Program-made: the position numbers and the translations under genes | Notes under the pieces: model-generated | Database searches by the model: none | The model's input: only the letters and a program-made list of their open reading frames with translations | Told to the model about the DNA's origin: nothing | Part shown: positions 47,901 through 59,688 of the stretch, in pieces | How positions within the stretch are numbered: the first letter of the stretch is position 1 | Layout: each line of letters starts with the position of its first letter | Origin: Capsicum annuum | Lineage: Eukaryota; Streptophyta; Magnoliopsida; Solanales; Solanaceae | Assembly: GCF_002878395.1 (NCBI RefSeq) | Contig: NC_061119.1 | Coordinates: forward strand, 46,385,131 to 46,449,130 | DNA: 64,000 nt | Direction: 5' to 3'

Positions 47901-49561
47901 TAACTGACACTCAGTAGTAGGACGTTCAAGGTTTCCATATATGTAACACAATCTCTTGTTGCATTTATGTTTTTATAAAATCCTAATCCAGCCTTTTCAT
48001 AGTGATTTCTTTCACTCAGTTTATTTACAATTATGGAAGAATTAGTTCATGTATTTTCTCTCTCTTGATATATTTTTAGTTTAAATGCTTCTTGAGTTAA
48101 TTTCCTCACCTTTTTTTTCACAAGCATAATCATGTTTAAACTTTTTAAGCTGCAACTCAATTCTTTATTGTTCCTTACTCATAGTATTTTTGCCTTTTTC
48201 AAAAAGAAATAATTTTAAAACATCATACTTGAGACTCAGATTTGATGAATCAAGTTTGCTAACTTGTTCATTTAGGCTGCAATTTTTCTTTTCATTTGTG
48301 AATTTACAAGTTTCTAGATCAATATAATCAAACTTTAAGCTTGCAAGACTACTGAACATTTCATCCCTATCAGAGGTTAGTTATTGAAAATCATCAATTA
48401 CGGCACTCATTGACGAAATAAGCTTTCTTTATAAAAAAGGATGCAACTTTTCTTTTAGTTCAAGAATGCTTACCTCAGAGGCTTATTTTTCTTCTTTGAT
48501 GTCTGAATCACCAATGGTCATGAGACAAGTTTCATCAATCTCCTCATCATTTGATTCTTCTGAATTTGAACCCCACACAACTACCATGGTGTAGCCTTCT
48601 TTTTCTTTTTTCTTGGCCATTTCTTTTAGTTCTTTTTCAGCTCTCCTTTTTTTCACTTAGTTTTTCAAAGAGGACAATCCTTAATTTGATGATCAATTTT
48701 GTCACATTCATAGCTTCCAGCCTAATTTTTCTCAGCGGACCGCTTCTTGTCCCTATTCCTTTCTTGTCAGATCTCTTTTTCTTGAAAAACTTTTTAAAGT
48801 TCTTAGTTATGAATACTACTTGTTCTTCATCCAATTCAGATTCATCACTATCATATGCCTTTAAATTCAATGATTTGTTTGTAGCCATCTCATCACTGTT
48901 TAGGTCATCAGTGTTCATTTCATATGTCTTTAGGTTGCCAACTAGCTCATCCAGAGACATCCTAGTCAGATCCTTTGCTTCTCTTATTGTTGTGACCTTA
49001 ACATCCCATTTGGACTTAGACTAGACTTTCAAAACCTTCTCTACGTATTCCTCAGTAGATATAACCTTCCCTAGAGATGATAATTCCTTAACCAAAGAGG
49101 TTAATCAGGTAATCATTTCTTGTAGTGACTCATTTTCCTTATTTTGAAAATCTCATATTCAGTGAAAAGTAAGGCAATTCTGAATTTTCATACTTGGATA
49201 GTACCTTCATGTGCATTCATAAAGGTTTCTTAGATTTGTTTTGCAGTGGTACAATTTGACATCTTATTATGCTCAGCAAGACCAAGACCACAAATAAGAA
49301 TATTTTTGGCCATTGCATTTTTCCTTAAAGCAACAAAACCATAGGGGTTAATTCACCTCTAACCTTCTTCACTTTTTCTCCATCAACTTTCTTCATAGAA
49401 ATTCTTGGTCCATCAGTAATGATGTCCCACAATTCCTATTCTTCACCTTGAAGATATATTTCTATCCTGACCTTTTACCAAATGAAATAAGAACCATCAA
49501 ACAGTGGTGGTCGAGTTGTTCGCTGAACTTCACTGTGCCTAATAGCTGGTGCAGAGTTCAT
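47901..49561 (-). pseudogene. Copia A gag remnant
   Basis: The start ATG at 49561 gives MNSAPAIRHSE, matching Copia B. The segment 48960-48637 encodes MSLDELVGNLKTYEMN, an acidic DESELDEEQVVFITKN stretch and a Lys/Arg-rich run, typical of the UBN2-type Copia gag. The zinc knuckle at about 48715-48665 reads SYECDKIDHQIKDC: the first Cys is Ser, the other ligands are present. 48359-48165 encodes a coiled, Ser/Lys/Leu-rich tail. Stops separate the pieces. The plus ORF 48551-49024 is a shadow of this gene. Confidence 0.8.
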
Positions 49562-49616
49562 TATGATCTTATCTTACTTGTTAACCCTTTCAAGATAACC
49601 TCACTCCGATAGTAGT

Positions 49617-50045
49617 TGACAGACTACGTGACCTATTAATTTTACTTATAGTCACTTAAGAATAACCTAAGAGTGAAACAAGTTGTTTAACGTGTTTCAA
49701 CTATGTAGTGAACTATATAAGTAAATGAAATAGTATTTTTACTTGGAAAACACCCGACTCAAAAGGTGTAAAAAACCATGACATATACCTCTACATAATT
49801 TCATCCCAACTTGACTAAACAACTTTGAGCCTTAACAACAACAACAAATTACAAGACTTCTGCAATCTAAGAATTATAAACTCTAACTCCAATTCTCACC
49901 AACCTCCCAAGGTATGTGATCCCAAGTCTTCGAACTTCCTAACTTGAAGAAAATAATCCCAATTCAGTTTATAACTCATTGAGACTATAATTACATCAAA
50001 GTTACAAATCACAAACCAATCCTAATACATAAAGGCTAGAACTCC
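49617..50045 (-). repeat. Copia A 5' LTR, partial
   Basis: The low end TGACAGACTACGTGACC aligns with the Copia B LTR low end, and similarity (GTGTTTCAAC, AAACACCCGACTCA, CTCCAACTC) holds to about 50045. The primer site next to it has decayed (GATAGTAG in place of GATACCAA). The upstream half of the LTR, which should add about 480 bases, is absent or unrecognisable. Confidence 0.7.
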
Positions 50046-50566
50046 TTGTATAAATAAGAATGAAAGTAATTCAAACAAGCGAATAAGGACTCAACTGACT
50101 CTTATTCATAATATTAATATTGTTAATCAATAATTAGATAAATCACTATTTTAGTTCAAATGAATACCCCATTAAATTTTTAGTGATACTATAATCTTGG
50201 AAATTCTCATCTCATTTCCTTTTCTCCTAAGCTTTGCATATTTTTCCTCAATCACTTGTTTCATTAAGTTGATAGTTTAAGTTTTCAATAAGTTAGTTCG
50301 TAATCGAAAGTCACATTATGTAAAAATACTTGTTTAAGTAATTATAGACAGTAGTTACACTTGATAATTGTTGATAACAAGTTTTTGTGGTATACCATAC
50401 ACGACTATTAATTCACTATATTACTAGTATGATTATATACATTTGTGTGTGTGTTTGAGAGCAATATTTAAGTGCTAAATCAAGAAAAATTTATAATTAA
50501 GATATCTAAAGAAAATATGGGCAAAGTTATTGATGTATACAGAGCTATCTTTTCAAGAGTACATAT
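50046..50566. other. unassigned AT-rich sequence
   Basis: About 520 bases between the Copia A LTR and Copia D. No ORF, LTR terminus, or match to other parts of the window was noticed. A short GT run (about 50442-50454) is the only simple repeat. It could be the remaining part of Copia A's LTR diverged beyond recognition, another element, or original host DNA. CATAT (50562-50566) would be Copia D's target duplication. Confidence 0.4.
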
Positions 50567-51285
50567 TGTTGAAACATGAGAGGTGCACTAAGCATCTAGG
50601 GACCAAGTCCCTAAGATTTGGAGATTTAACAATAAAATAGTAAAGAACCAAAACCTGCACAAATAAAATGAACACAGCGGTTTACGTGTAAACCTCTTTG
50701 CTCAAGGGAGGAAAAACCATGGCTTGCCCTCAAAAACACTCAATCTCCAATATAATAAAAACTCATTAATTACAGACTCCAAAAGAACTTAACTCTAAGT
50801 TCTACTTAGTTGTAATACCTCTACTACAACTATCTCTACAAACCTTAACCAATTCACAATCGATTAACTCTAATCGATGAACCTTAGGTAAATCTACCTA
50901 AGTATTCTACTACCAAGAAAAAATCATTACTCTTATAAGATGAGTAAAACGATTAGAAGGAAAGACTTGACTTAAGAACACCTACACCTTAAGCACAAAG
51001 AGACTTGGGGCTTGAGCAATTTTTAAGAGTTTTTTCCATTTCAAAATATTTATCAATTTGAAAAAACAATTAAATGAGAAGCCTACGTTTCTATTTATAG
51101 TTATGGGTAAATTAGGGTTGAATTATGATTGGACCAAGTGTCTAATAAGGTACGCTGCACACCTGCATAGTTTGTTATACTAGCGGAAACAACTATGCAG
51201 AGATATGAAAACTATACTAATTCACGATGAGCCAGGGACATGGTCCATTAATAGTAACTATTTATCATCAAAACATGAGACTACA
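50567..51285 (-). repeat. 3' LTR of Copia D
   Basis: 719 bases; on the element strand TGTAGTCTCATGTTTTGATG to ...CATGTTTCAACA. It contains AGGGACCAAGTCCCT (50598-50612), a one-mismatch copy of the palindrome scattered through this element. The stretch after 50991 has no partner in the truncated 5' LTR. Confidence 0.88.
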
Positions 51286-51839
51286 ATGTTTTCCCCTTTT
51301 TGCTGATGACAAACCATAACTTCAAAGCATAAAAATCTATTCAACATCGAAGAAATATCTATTCAACATCATTGCAAGAATTACGCTCAAAATGTGTTCG
51401 CCCTATCGAGATGCCTTCTTTCAATAACATACACCCTGACCTCTATATGTTCCTCATGTTGTATTCCTCCTTTCAATTGTATTAACCTATCTCATACTCA
51501 CATCACAGCACCTGGTCCCAACCATGATAAATTCAGAATTCCCCCTCTTGGCATCATAAAAAACTAAGAAGAGTAAACCCAGAATAGAGTAAGCACAAAT
51601 TAGTTGACTCATGGACAATGGGCAACACTAACATGAATGATGAATAACTTTAAGAAAGGAGATAAACAATACACATAAATAAGGATTCCATTCATGTAAT
51701 AAAGGTAAGTAACACTACAGTGCATAGTAAAAATAACATAAAAGTATTAATTATTAAAAGCCGCAAGAAACAAAAACAAGAAACTGACACAGGGAGACTT
51801 GATAACAACAAGGGGAATGCTTAGGTTGAAGGAGGTTTT
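51286..51839 (-). other. Copia D 3' untranslated region and polypurine tract
   Basis: On the element strand TTTGTCATCAGCAAAAAGGG followed by GAAAACAT touches the LTR start, a textbook Copia 3' end. The rest is AT-rich and non-coding, with one GCACCTGGTCCCA palindrome half at 51508-51520. Confidence 0.75.
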
Positions 51840-54133
51840 AGGGAGAGGTTCTTTAGAAGAATTTCCATTCTAGCACTCGTAGCAATATGAGAATCCAACA
51901 GATTCTTGGTTAGGTCCTTCACTTCAATATTCAAATATTGAACCTCATCTGCGAGTGTTGAAACTTTTTTCTTAAAAACTACATTCTCTGCATAGAGTGT
52001 TTCAGTGTCACCTGGTCCCTCAGATAAAAGTTGTTAAATCTTCAACTTCAATGTCAGGATTCTTGCATCCTTAGCATCCATACCAACTCTCATCTCCTCT
52101 AACTCCGTATTCAGATTTTCTTGAACCGCCAACAGGTTTTGACACGTGGGACATGGTCCCTACTTTTCCTTCGACATATTTATTTTCAACTAAAATAGTC
52201 AGGGTGAACATTTGCTTCATAGTTCCAGGAGTTTCTTTTTCACAAACAACTCCAAAATAGTCAGATACCATATTTAAAAAGTATCCATACGATATCCCAT
52301 GCCTTCCCTCTTTCTCATGAATGACCTTGTATATATGTTGAATCATCAGGGAAGGAAAGTTAATTAGCTCAAAATTGCTAAGACATTCCATGATGTACAG
52401 ATCCACAGTAAATGCAATAGTTCTTTTCTCGGATCTGGGCTAAACAACCTTGTTGGAAAACTCAAAAACTAGTTGGAATTTACTCTAAAGAAATTTCTTC
52501 CTCACTCCTGCAACAGAGGTTCCACCAAATTTTGAGGCATTTATTATCAACTAAGTTGAGGGATATTTTTTTAATACAGTTATCACTCTTACGATAAAGA
52601 CACCTAATATTTTCCCCAGAAATTTTTCATCCAACTTTATCTTCTTTCCTTTGACTAGAGCAATCAAGCTCTGCCCATCTTCAAAGAACTTGACAGTGTA
52701 AAAGAATTTCCTCACTCCAGCTTCATATACAGAGCGAACTACTTCTTCTAAGATATATAATTATCCCTGGCATCTAACATACTCCACCATTTCCACCATT
52801 CAAGGTTTTTCAAATATCCTAGAATAAAAGATCCTTCCAGTCAGTACCTTTTTATTTTTAAGGACTTTATTTCTCTCCTCTTTGGACACAAATTTCTCTT
52901 CCTCATATTTCCTTCTTCTTCTAGAACCACCGCTTGGTTTTTCTTTTATATTTTCTCTTCTTGGGACCAGGTCCCTCAATGACTTTCTTTTTTTTACTAC
53001 AATGTCTTTTTACTTTAGCCCAATGGGACTCCTAGACTTTAAAGTGAAGAACCTGGCCCTTCCTTCATCATGTGATTCTTTTCCCCCTTTTATGTTGCAG
53101 TAGCAACATTCAGGTCAATTTCTTCACCACCTTTTACATCTACCACTACCATATTTGCATTCTCTACCTCACTGACTTTATTTAATCTCTTTCTCTTAAC
53201 AGTAGCTGACTTGTTCACTTTTATGGAATCCTCTAACAACTTTTTCTCTTTACGCCTAGTTGAGTGAGTTCTAGTGACTTTTACCCCATTGTAACATTTT
53301 CTTTACCCTTACTTCCCCTTTAATTCTGTACTAGCCACTTTAGTGGCAGTTCGTTATCATCAGCCTTATTCTCCCCATTTAAAGGTTGTACAAACTTCCC
53401 GAATTTAGGATCATCTATTTTAGAAGATGAGTCTCATACTTTCTCACCATCCACTTACTCCTCTAAAACAAAGAAACTTACTCTCAGATCATTTGCAAGC
53501 AAGATAAAATTCTCAGCCACCGAGTCCTCAATACTACAGAGATTAGACCTTTTCACAAGAATTTCTTAATCAAAAAATTAAGAAAAAATAGGATTTAATT
53601 CTGGATGGGTAGGGGAACTAGGCTTTTTTAGGGTTGCAGGGACAAGTTCTTTCTATTTCTTCTAAGAGAATGGGACTCTGAGGAAATTCAGATTCGATAG
53701 GTGAACTAAACTCTTGACTTTGGTCCACTACTAGGGCTAACTCAGAAGGGGTTTCCATGGTTTTTAAAGATTCTTATAGAATAGTTTCATTTGAAGGATT
53801 AGGAATTTCAAGGGAAGATATAGAAGGTAGAATGAACTTGGATTCTTGAAGAGAGTTTGGACAGGAATCTTCTACGATTTTAGACATTGATAGAGCAAGA
53901 TTATTGATTGTAGGGTTTTCTAACTGGTGTAACAAGGGTTGAACATTTTTAGAGTCTTTTGTGGGGCTTGAGGGAGTAGGAATCACATCCATTTGACACT
54001 TTTGTAAGTGAATGAATAGGAATAAAAAGACTAGTTTTACAGAGGACAAGTTTTGGAAGGGAAGATTTAAGAACAAATTTGATAAAGAATGAGAAAGAAA
54101 AGAGTTGATTTTGTATTTACGAGACCCAACCAT
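51840..54133 (-). pseudogene. Copia D 3' extra ORF, plant-transposon-protein type
   Basis: Minus strand. An open N-terminal segment at 54133-53774 contains a second Met (MDVIPTPSSPTKDSKN, at 53992) that may be the true start. A Ser/Lys/Glu-rich middle has many stops. From about 52900 to 52080 lies a conserved domain: WMVEMVEYVRCQG, RSVYEAGVRKFFYTVKFFED, then a segment open at 52406-52071 with MECLSNFELINFPSLMIQHI, HGISYGYFLNMVSDYFGV and GTMKQMFTLTIL. This matches my recollection of the 'putative plant transposon protein' family (Pfam PF20167). A coiled tail ends near 51840. It sits between RNase H and the 3' LTR. Its function is unknown, and there is no signal peptide or transmembrane segment supporting an envelope role. 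Confidence 0.7.
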
Positions 54134-54439
54134 TGTATTTTTAGGACTTTTAGAGAAAATAACATATCTGATCCTAATAGGTGCATCTCTTCACTTTTCT
54201 AGGGATTTGACATCTTTCAGACACAGAAAAGGGACACTACTTTTTCTACACATTTATGGTAGTAACATGAGAGATGGGACCAGGTCCCTCTCTTGGTTGA
54301 GTGAACCTTTATATAGTGTGTGACTCATTTGTTATTCTTCAAAGCAATTCATCATGTCTATATACCTACAAAGATATGGTACTGAATTAGACTAATAAGC
54401 ACACACTTTATTAAGGATCTCCTAATCATAGCCAATGGA
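54134..54439 (-). other. Copia D spacer between RNase H and extra ORF
   Basis: Non-coding, AT-rich. It includes a perfect GGGACCAGGTCCC at 54276-54288. It is a likely place for leader or promoter sequence of the extra ORF, but no element can be defined. Confidence 0.45.
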
Positions 54440-56060
54440 TAAAGGAAAAACTGAACCATCAAGTAGGTCAGTTCATTTTGATCAACCCCAGCCTCAACCT
54501 GTTCTTTACAAATTTCTCCTTGTGAAGAGAATTTGTAAATATATTTGCTACATGATGTCCAGTCTTACAGAACCTTATGTAGATGGCCCTCCTTTTCAAC
54601 ATTGTCCCTTAAAAATGATATCTCATATTAATATGCTTTGTCATTTTGTGTTGTACTGGATTTTTAGCCATGTTTAAGAACTTTTATTGTCACACATCAA
54701 AGGGATAGTGTCTGAAATAATCCCAAAATCCTTCAATTTCTATTTGAGCCAAACAATTGAGCACAATAATAGGTTTCAACCATATATTCAGCTTCAGCAG
54801 TAGATAGTGCAACTGAATCTTGTTTCTTAGAACCCCGAGAAATTATAGAAGAACCAAGAAAATAATCCATTCCTGAGGTGTTTTTTTTGCAAGTAACCAG
54901 CATATCAGTACCAGCATATACTTTTATATTAAAGCTTTCTCGAAGATGGATAGAACAGGACCAGGTCCCATGTACCTTTCAAACACTTGAGAATTCTCTT
55001 TGCATCTTTCAAATGAGACTCTTTAGGACAAGCCTAAAATTTTTCACACATTCCCACACTAAATACTATATCTGGCCTACTTACAAAAAAAATAGTAGAG
55101 ATACAATAATCCCCCTATAAATGGTCTCATTCACAAAGGGACTAGGTTTATCATTATCCATCTTTGAGCTGGTTCCAATTGGAGTATCAATTGGCTTGTA
55201 ATCTCCTATATTAGATTTCTTCAGCAACTCTTTGATGTATTTTTCTTGATAGATCATAGTCTTTTGAGATGTTTTTTTAATTATAGGCCTAGGAAAAATC
55301 TTAATTCACCCATCATACTCATTTCAAAAGCATTCCCCATTAACTTAGCAAACTCCTCACATAAATATTCATAAGTAGCTCCAAAGATAATGTCATCAAT
55401 ATATATCTGAATAATCAGCAAATTGCTACCTCTGAACTTCAGAAAAAGAGTATTGTTAATTCTCCTTCTCTTAAACCTATTTTCCAGGAGATATTTTAAA
55501 ATCTTTCATACCAAGATCAAGGTGCTTGCTTCAATCCACAAAGAGCTTTATCCAATTTGAGAACATGATGAGGAAAGTCTGTATTTTCAAAACTTGGAGG
55601 CTATTTAATGAAAATTTCTTCCTTTAGATTTTTATTTAGAAAGGCACTTTTGACATCCAATTAGAAGAGTTTAACACCCATATAGGTAGGAAATGCAATA
55701 AGAATCTTGATAGCTTCTATTCTTGCAATTAGAGCAAATGTCTCATCATAGTCAATTTTGTTCTCCTAATTATAGCCCTGAATAACCATCCTTGCTTTGT
55801 TCCTATTGATAGTGTCATGTTCATCCTGCTTCTTTCTGTGCACCCATTTAGTCTCAATAATTGTTCTGTCAATAGGTCTGAGGACTAGGTGCCATACTTT
55901 GCTTCTTTTAAATTTTTGAAGCTTCTCCTGTATTGCGTTGATCTAGTCAGCATCTTTAAGAGATTTTTTCACATTTTTAGGCTCAATATATGACAAGAAG
56001 GCTGAGAAGGCCATGAAATTTCTAGCTTGATCTCTTATTTGAATTCCAAATTCCAAGGGA
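54440..56060 (-). pseudogene. Copia D reverse transcriptase-RNase H remnant
   Basis: Minus strand. RNase H at about 55100-54480 shows SRKQDSVALSTAEAEYM near 54830-54780, then CDNKSS and a degraded HINIRYHF block. RT at about 56050-55120: the catalytic box IQIYIDDIIFG lies near 55415-55385, with both Asp present, and YGLKQ-type sequence near 55550-55500. Several stops and indels. Plus-strand ORFs at 54435-55120 and 56062-56346 are shadows. Confidence 0.8.
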
Positions 56061-57620
56061 GATGTTAGATTTTCAAGGAGGTAAGAAGATTTATGCTTCC
56101 AAGTTGATATCCTATGTTGAGATCCTCAGGGACCAAATCCTTAAGATCTTTGATCAGATCCTTCTTGAGTTTCCTCTTCCACATCTAAAGTCGGCAACTA
56201 AGATCCTATCTCCCCATCACCTTCTTCATTCTCAATTGTATCCATTAATCCTTGACCTTCATATTCGTTATACCATCCTTTTTATTAGGAATAAGTTCTT
56301 CTATGTCAAAATCCTTATCTCCACCAGAACTTCTTTGCTTTCCTAACTCTTCGAAGGTTACATGTCTACTTTTTTCACACACAAAATTCTTTTCTTGAAA
56401 ACTATGTATGCTTTGCTTGTTGAGAAGTAACTCATAAATGTTGCTTCATCACTCTCAGAGTCAAATTTTCCTAGGTCATTATTTTCATTGTTTACAATAA
56501 AACATTTACATCCAAAGGGTCTAAAATAGTCAAGCTTAGGCTTTTTGTTGAACACAAGCTCATATGTAGTTTTGTTCAAGAGAGATCTGATTAGACATCT
56601 ATTAGTCTCATAACAAGCAGTGTTAACAGCTTCAGCCCAAAAGAATTTTGAAAGGTCACTGTCAATTAGCATAGTACTAGTAATCTCTATGAGAGTCATG
56701 TTCTTTCTTTCAACAACTCCATTTTGTTGGGGAGTCCTAGAAGAAAAAAATTATGAATGATTCCATTTTCAGCACAATACTGTAACTTGGGAGTTTTCAA
56801 ACTCAGTTTTATAATCTGATCTGAGTCCAATAATTTTGCAGTTTAGCTTCACATAAATTTGCTTAGCAAAACCACTAGAACATCATACGTTTCATCTTTA
56901 GTTCATAAGAATATTTTCTAGGTGAATCTAGAATAGTCATCTATAATAACAAACACATACTTCTTACCACCTCTACTTTGGACTTTAACTGGTCCACATA
57001 AATCCGTATACAACAACTCAAGGGGTCTAAAGGTGCTAACCTGCTTTTTCTTCTTGAAAGAAGATCTGGTTTGTTTTTATTTGACACAAGCATCACAAAC
57101 CTTGTTGTCTAAAAATTGCAGCTTTAAAACCCCACAGACCAGGCTTTTAGATCAATATGCTTAGTAAGGAACTTACATGCCCAACCTTCTATACCATAGA
57201 TTAGCATTTTCACCTTGGACACTCAAACATGTCAATTTACAGTCAACTACGGTGTCTAGATCATCCAATACATATTTTTCCACCTTTTAACCCTAAGAAT
57301 AACTTTCCCAGACTTTAAGCTTGACACAGTGCATCCATCAGATATAAACTTTACCTCATATCCTGTGTCATATATTTGGGATACACTTAGAAGACTATAC
57401 TTGAGACCATTCACATAGTACATATCATCTATTGCATGATTAAGAGACTTTTCAATCTTTCCAACACCATGAATATAACCCTTTTTCCATTTCCAGATGA
57501 GATACCTCCACCTTGAAGGGTTTTGCGAGAAAGAAAACAATGAGTCCTTACAGTCGCATGCTTAGAGCATCCACTGTCCATAAACTAATCCTGACAGTCT
57601 TTCCTTAATTCCACTTGCAT
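56061..57620 (-). pseudogene. Copia D integrase and protease remnant
   Basis: Minus strand. Integrase: RTPQQNGVVERKN (56743-56705) retains the third catalytic Glu; 56699-56358 encodes KFFWAEAVNTACYETNRCLI and YFRPFGCKCFIVNNENND. Upstream, 57540-57256 encodes the GAG-pre-integrase region (MYYVNGLKYSLLSVSQIYD). Protease near 57580-57545 reads FMDSGCSKHATV, with the DSG active-site triplet intact, the only one of the three Copia elements here for which that is so. The linker 56350-56061 carries no recognisable motif. Frameshifts occur between blocks. Confidence 0.82.
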
Positions 57621-59675
57621 ACAGAGTTTATTTGTTAGATATGGTAACCCATTTAAGTTTGAGTTCCCAAAAGGAAGACAAAGGAGTGAGCAAATATTTC
57701 TTAGCCCATTTGGATAGTTGGTTATTTTTCAAACAAGGATTTGAATCCCTTTGGATAAAATTTCTCCTGTTAGAAGTATCTAGCGCTATTCTTTCTAACT
57801 CTAAGCCATTTTTAGCAATCATTTTTCAAGTAACCATCCCTTCCACATCGAGTACGTAGAGGATTATTGACTTTGTTTTTAGCTACAGGAACATATTTTC
57901 CTTTAGACCCAGAATCCTGGATTCTATTTTGATAACTAAGGCCTCTACCATTATTGACTTTCTAACTAGTTAGATTAGAAAATATTTGTGAAGATATGGT
58001 CCACTTTAGAGATTTGTTAAGATCTTCCCGAATAAGAACCAAGTCCCTTTCTAATTTTTCATTCTTATGAAGTGCAGTCATGAGATGCCTTTGAGAATCC
58101 TTTAATTTTTTTTCAAACTCAATTTGAAGCTTTAAGGCTTCTTTCTTTCCTTTACCGTCAGACTCATCTATTTTCTTCAATTGATTCATTAGACTCAGAT
58201 TTTTAGATTTCTATTTTAAGGACTATTCCTCTATTTTAGACAATTGGAGAGTTAAGGCAATTAATTTAAGCTCTAGATTTTCTACTTTCAATTAATTTAA
58301 GCTCTAGATTTTCTACTTTCTCTTCAACAGCATTTTTCCCAGCATTCAATTTAAACACAGAATCAATCAACATATTCGCAAGCTTTTTTATCTTCTTAGG
58401 AGAATAGTTATCTAAATTTTCCTTAATGTCAAAAAGAGTTACCTTATTTTCTTCTTCATTGTCTGCTTTTTCCAGGAGAGAAAACACATATATGTGATTT
58501 CACTATTTTCCACTGCTAACATGGAGACATATTCAGGATTTTTAGCTTTATCAGATTCACTGAAAGTATCTTCTTAGAATGCTAAAGCTTGTTTCACTAC
58601 ATAATCAGCAACAGCCTTTCTTTCGGACTTTTTAGGAACCTGGTCCTTCTTCTTTCTTTTGTCACCTCCTAACTTTAGATTTTCCTTATAGTCCATTTTA
58701 TAAAATGGGCAATCTTTGATGAAATACCCAGGTTTCCCGTATTTGCAGCAGAATTCAACAATACCACATTTTTTGCCACTGTTTTATTTCTTTTGAAACT
58801 GACCACTTTACTTCATTGTCTTCACAATCTTCTTGGTCAAATAAGCAACTTCAGTGTCCTGTTTTCTTAAATGAAACTTTGAGGCCTTCAATGCTAGAGA
58901 CTTTTCCTTTTTAGCTTCCTTCTTTTCTTGGACTTGTTGTTTCTTAAGTTCATGAGTCTTCAGATTTATAATCAGTTCATCCATAATGAAAGTCTTCAAG
59001 TTTCTTGCCTTAGATATAGCATCAACTTTGCTTTCCTGGGATTTTGGAAGAACTCCTAGGATTTTCCTTCCCTTGCATAATGGAAGAACTCCTAGGATTT
59101 TCCTTACCTTCTTATGCAAGGGAATAACCTCACCCAAACAACGTAACTCATTGGTGATGGAGGTAAACCTTATACGTATTTCTTGGATGGTTTCTCTTTC
59201 TTTCAAGGAAAAAGCTTCATATTCAGTTGTCTACATGTCCTCTTTAGACTCTTTTACATCTGTAGTACCCTCGGGAGTTGTTCTCAGACAGTCCCAAATT
59301 TATTTTGCATTTTTGCAAGCAAAAATTCGATTGTACTCATCAGGTCAAATTCCACATATAAGTAATTTCTTTGATTTGAAATTCTTTTTAATTTTCTTGC
59401 GGTCTTCTTCATGATATTATCTCCTTGTTTTAACAACCATTCTGGTTATGCCTCCTTCTTTGACCTCCTTAACAGGCACGTAAGGACCATCCAGTATTAC
59501 ATCCATCATTTTACTGATCTCAGCTATAATGAAGTTATATATCCTGGTTTTCCAGATCCTATAGTATTTTCCATTAAAGCAGGGTAGTCTAGTAGTAGAT
59601 TGTCCTTCCTACAGATTAGGTGGAGCACCCATGATCAAGAAATCACTCTAGGTGTTAACCTTTTAGAGTGACTTT
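57621..59675 (-). pseudogene. Copia D gag remnant
   Basis: Minus strand. Segment 59206-58808 encodes a UBN2-type region (IRIRFTSITNELRCLGEVIP, then KILGVLP and VDAISKARNLKTF). A 36-base tandem duplication (59045-59080/59081-59116) repeats KILGVLP in frame. The zinc knuckle near 58760-58690 reads CCKYGKPGYFIKDC: the second Cys and the His are both Tyr. 58487-57962 encodes a long coiled-coil tail (charged Glu/Lys/Leu), broken by a perfect 31-base tandem duplication (58259-58289/58290-58320) that shifts the frame. The plus ORFs at 58986-59414 are shadows. Confidence 0.8.
58259..58320. repeat. perfect 31-bp tandem duplication in Copia D gag
   Basis: Two identical 31-base units beginning AATTAATTTAAGCTCTAGAT. 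As 31 is not a multiple of three, it frameshifts the coiled-coil region. Identity of both copies suggests it is recent. Confidence 0.95.
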
Positions 59676-59687
59676 GCTCTGATACCA
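59676..59687 (-). other. primer binding site of Copia D (initiator-Met tRNA)
   Basis: The minus strand reads TGGTATCAGAGC, a perfect 12-base match to the complement of the initiator tRNA-Met 3' end, one base from the LTR end. Confidence 0.92.
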
Positions 59688-59688
59688 A

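Noticed and set aside
48551..49024. 157-residue plus-strand ORF
   Set aside because: It is the antisense of Copia A gag, whose minus-strand translation has recognisable family motifs.
53774..54133. Hydrophobic N-terminus as a viral-type envelope signal peptide
   Set aside because: A better start lies at 53992, and no transmembrane anchor or cleavage site is visible in the rest of the ORF, so an envelope protein is not supported.
58986..59414. 142-residue plus-strand ORF
   Set aside because: Antisense of Copia D gag; the minus frame carries the UBN2-type region.
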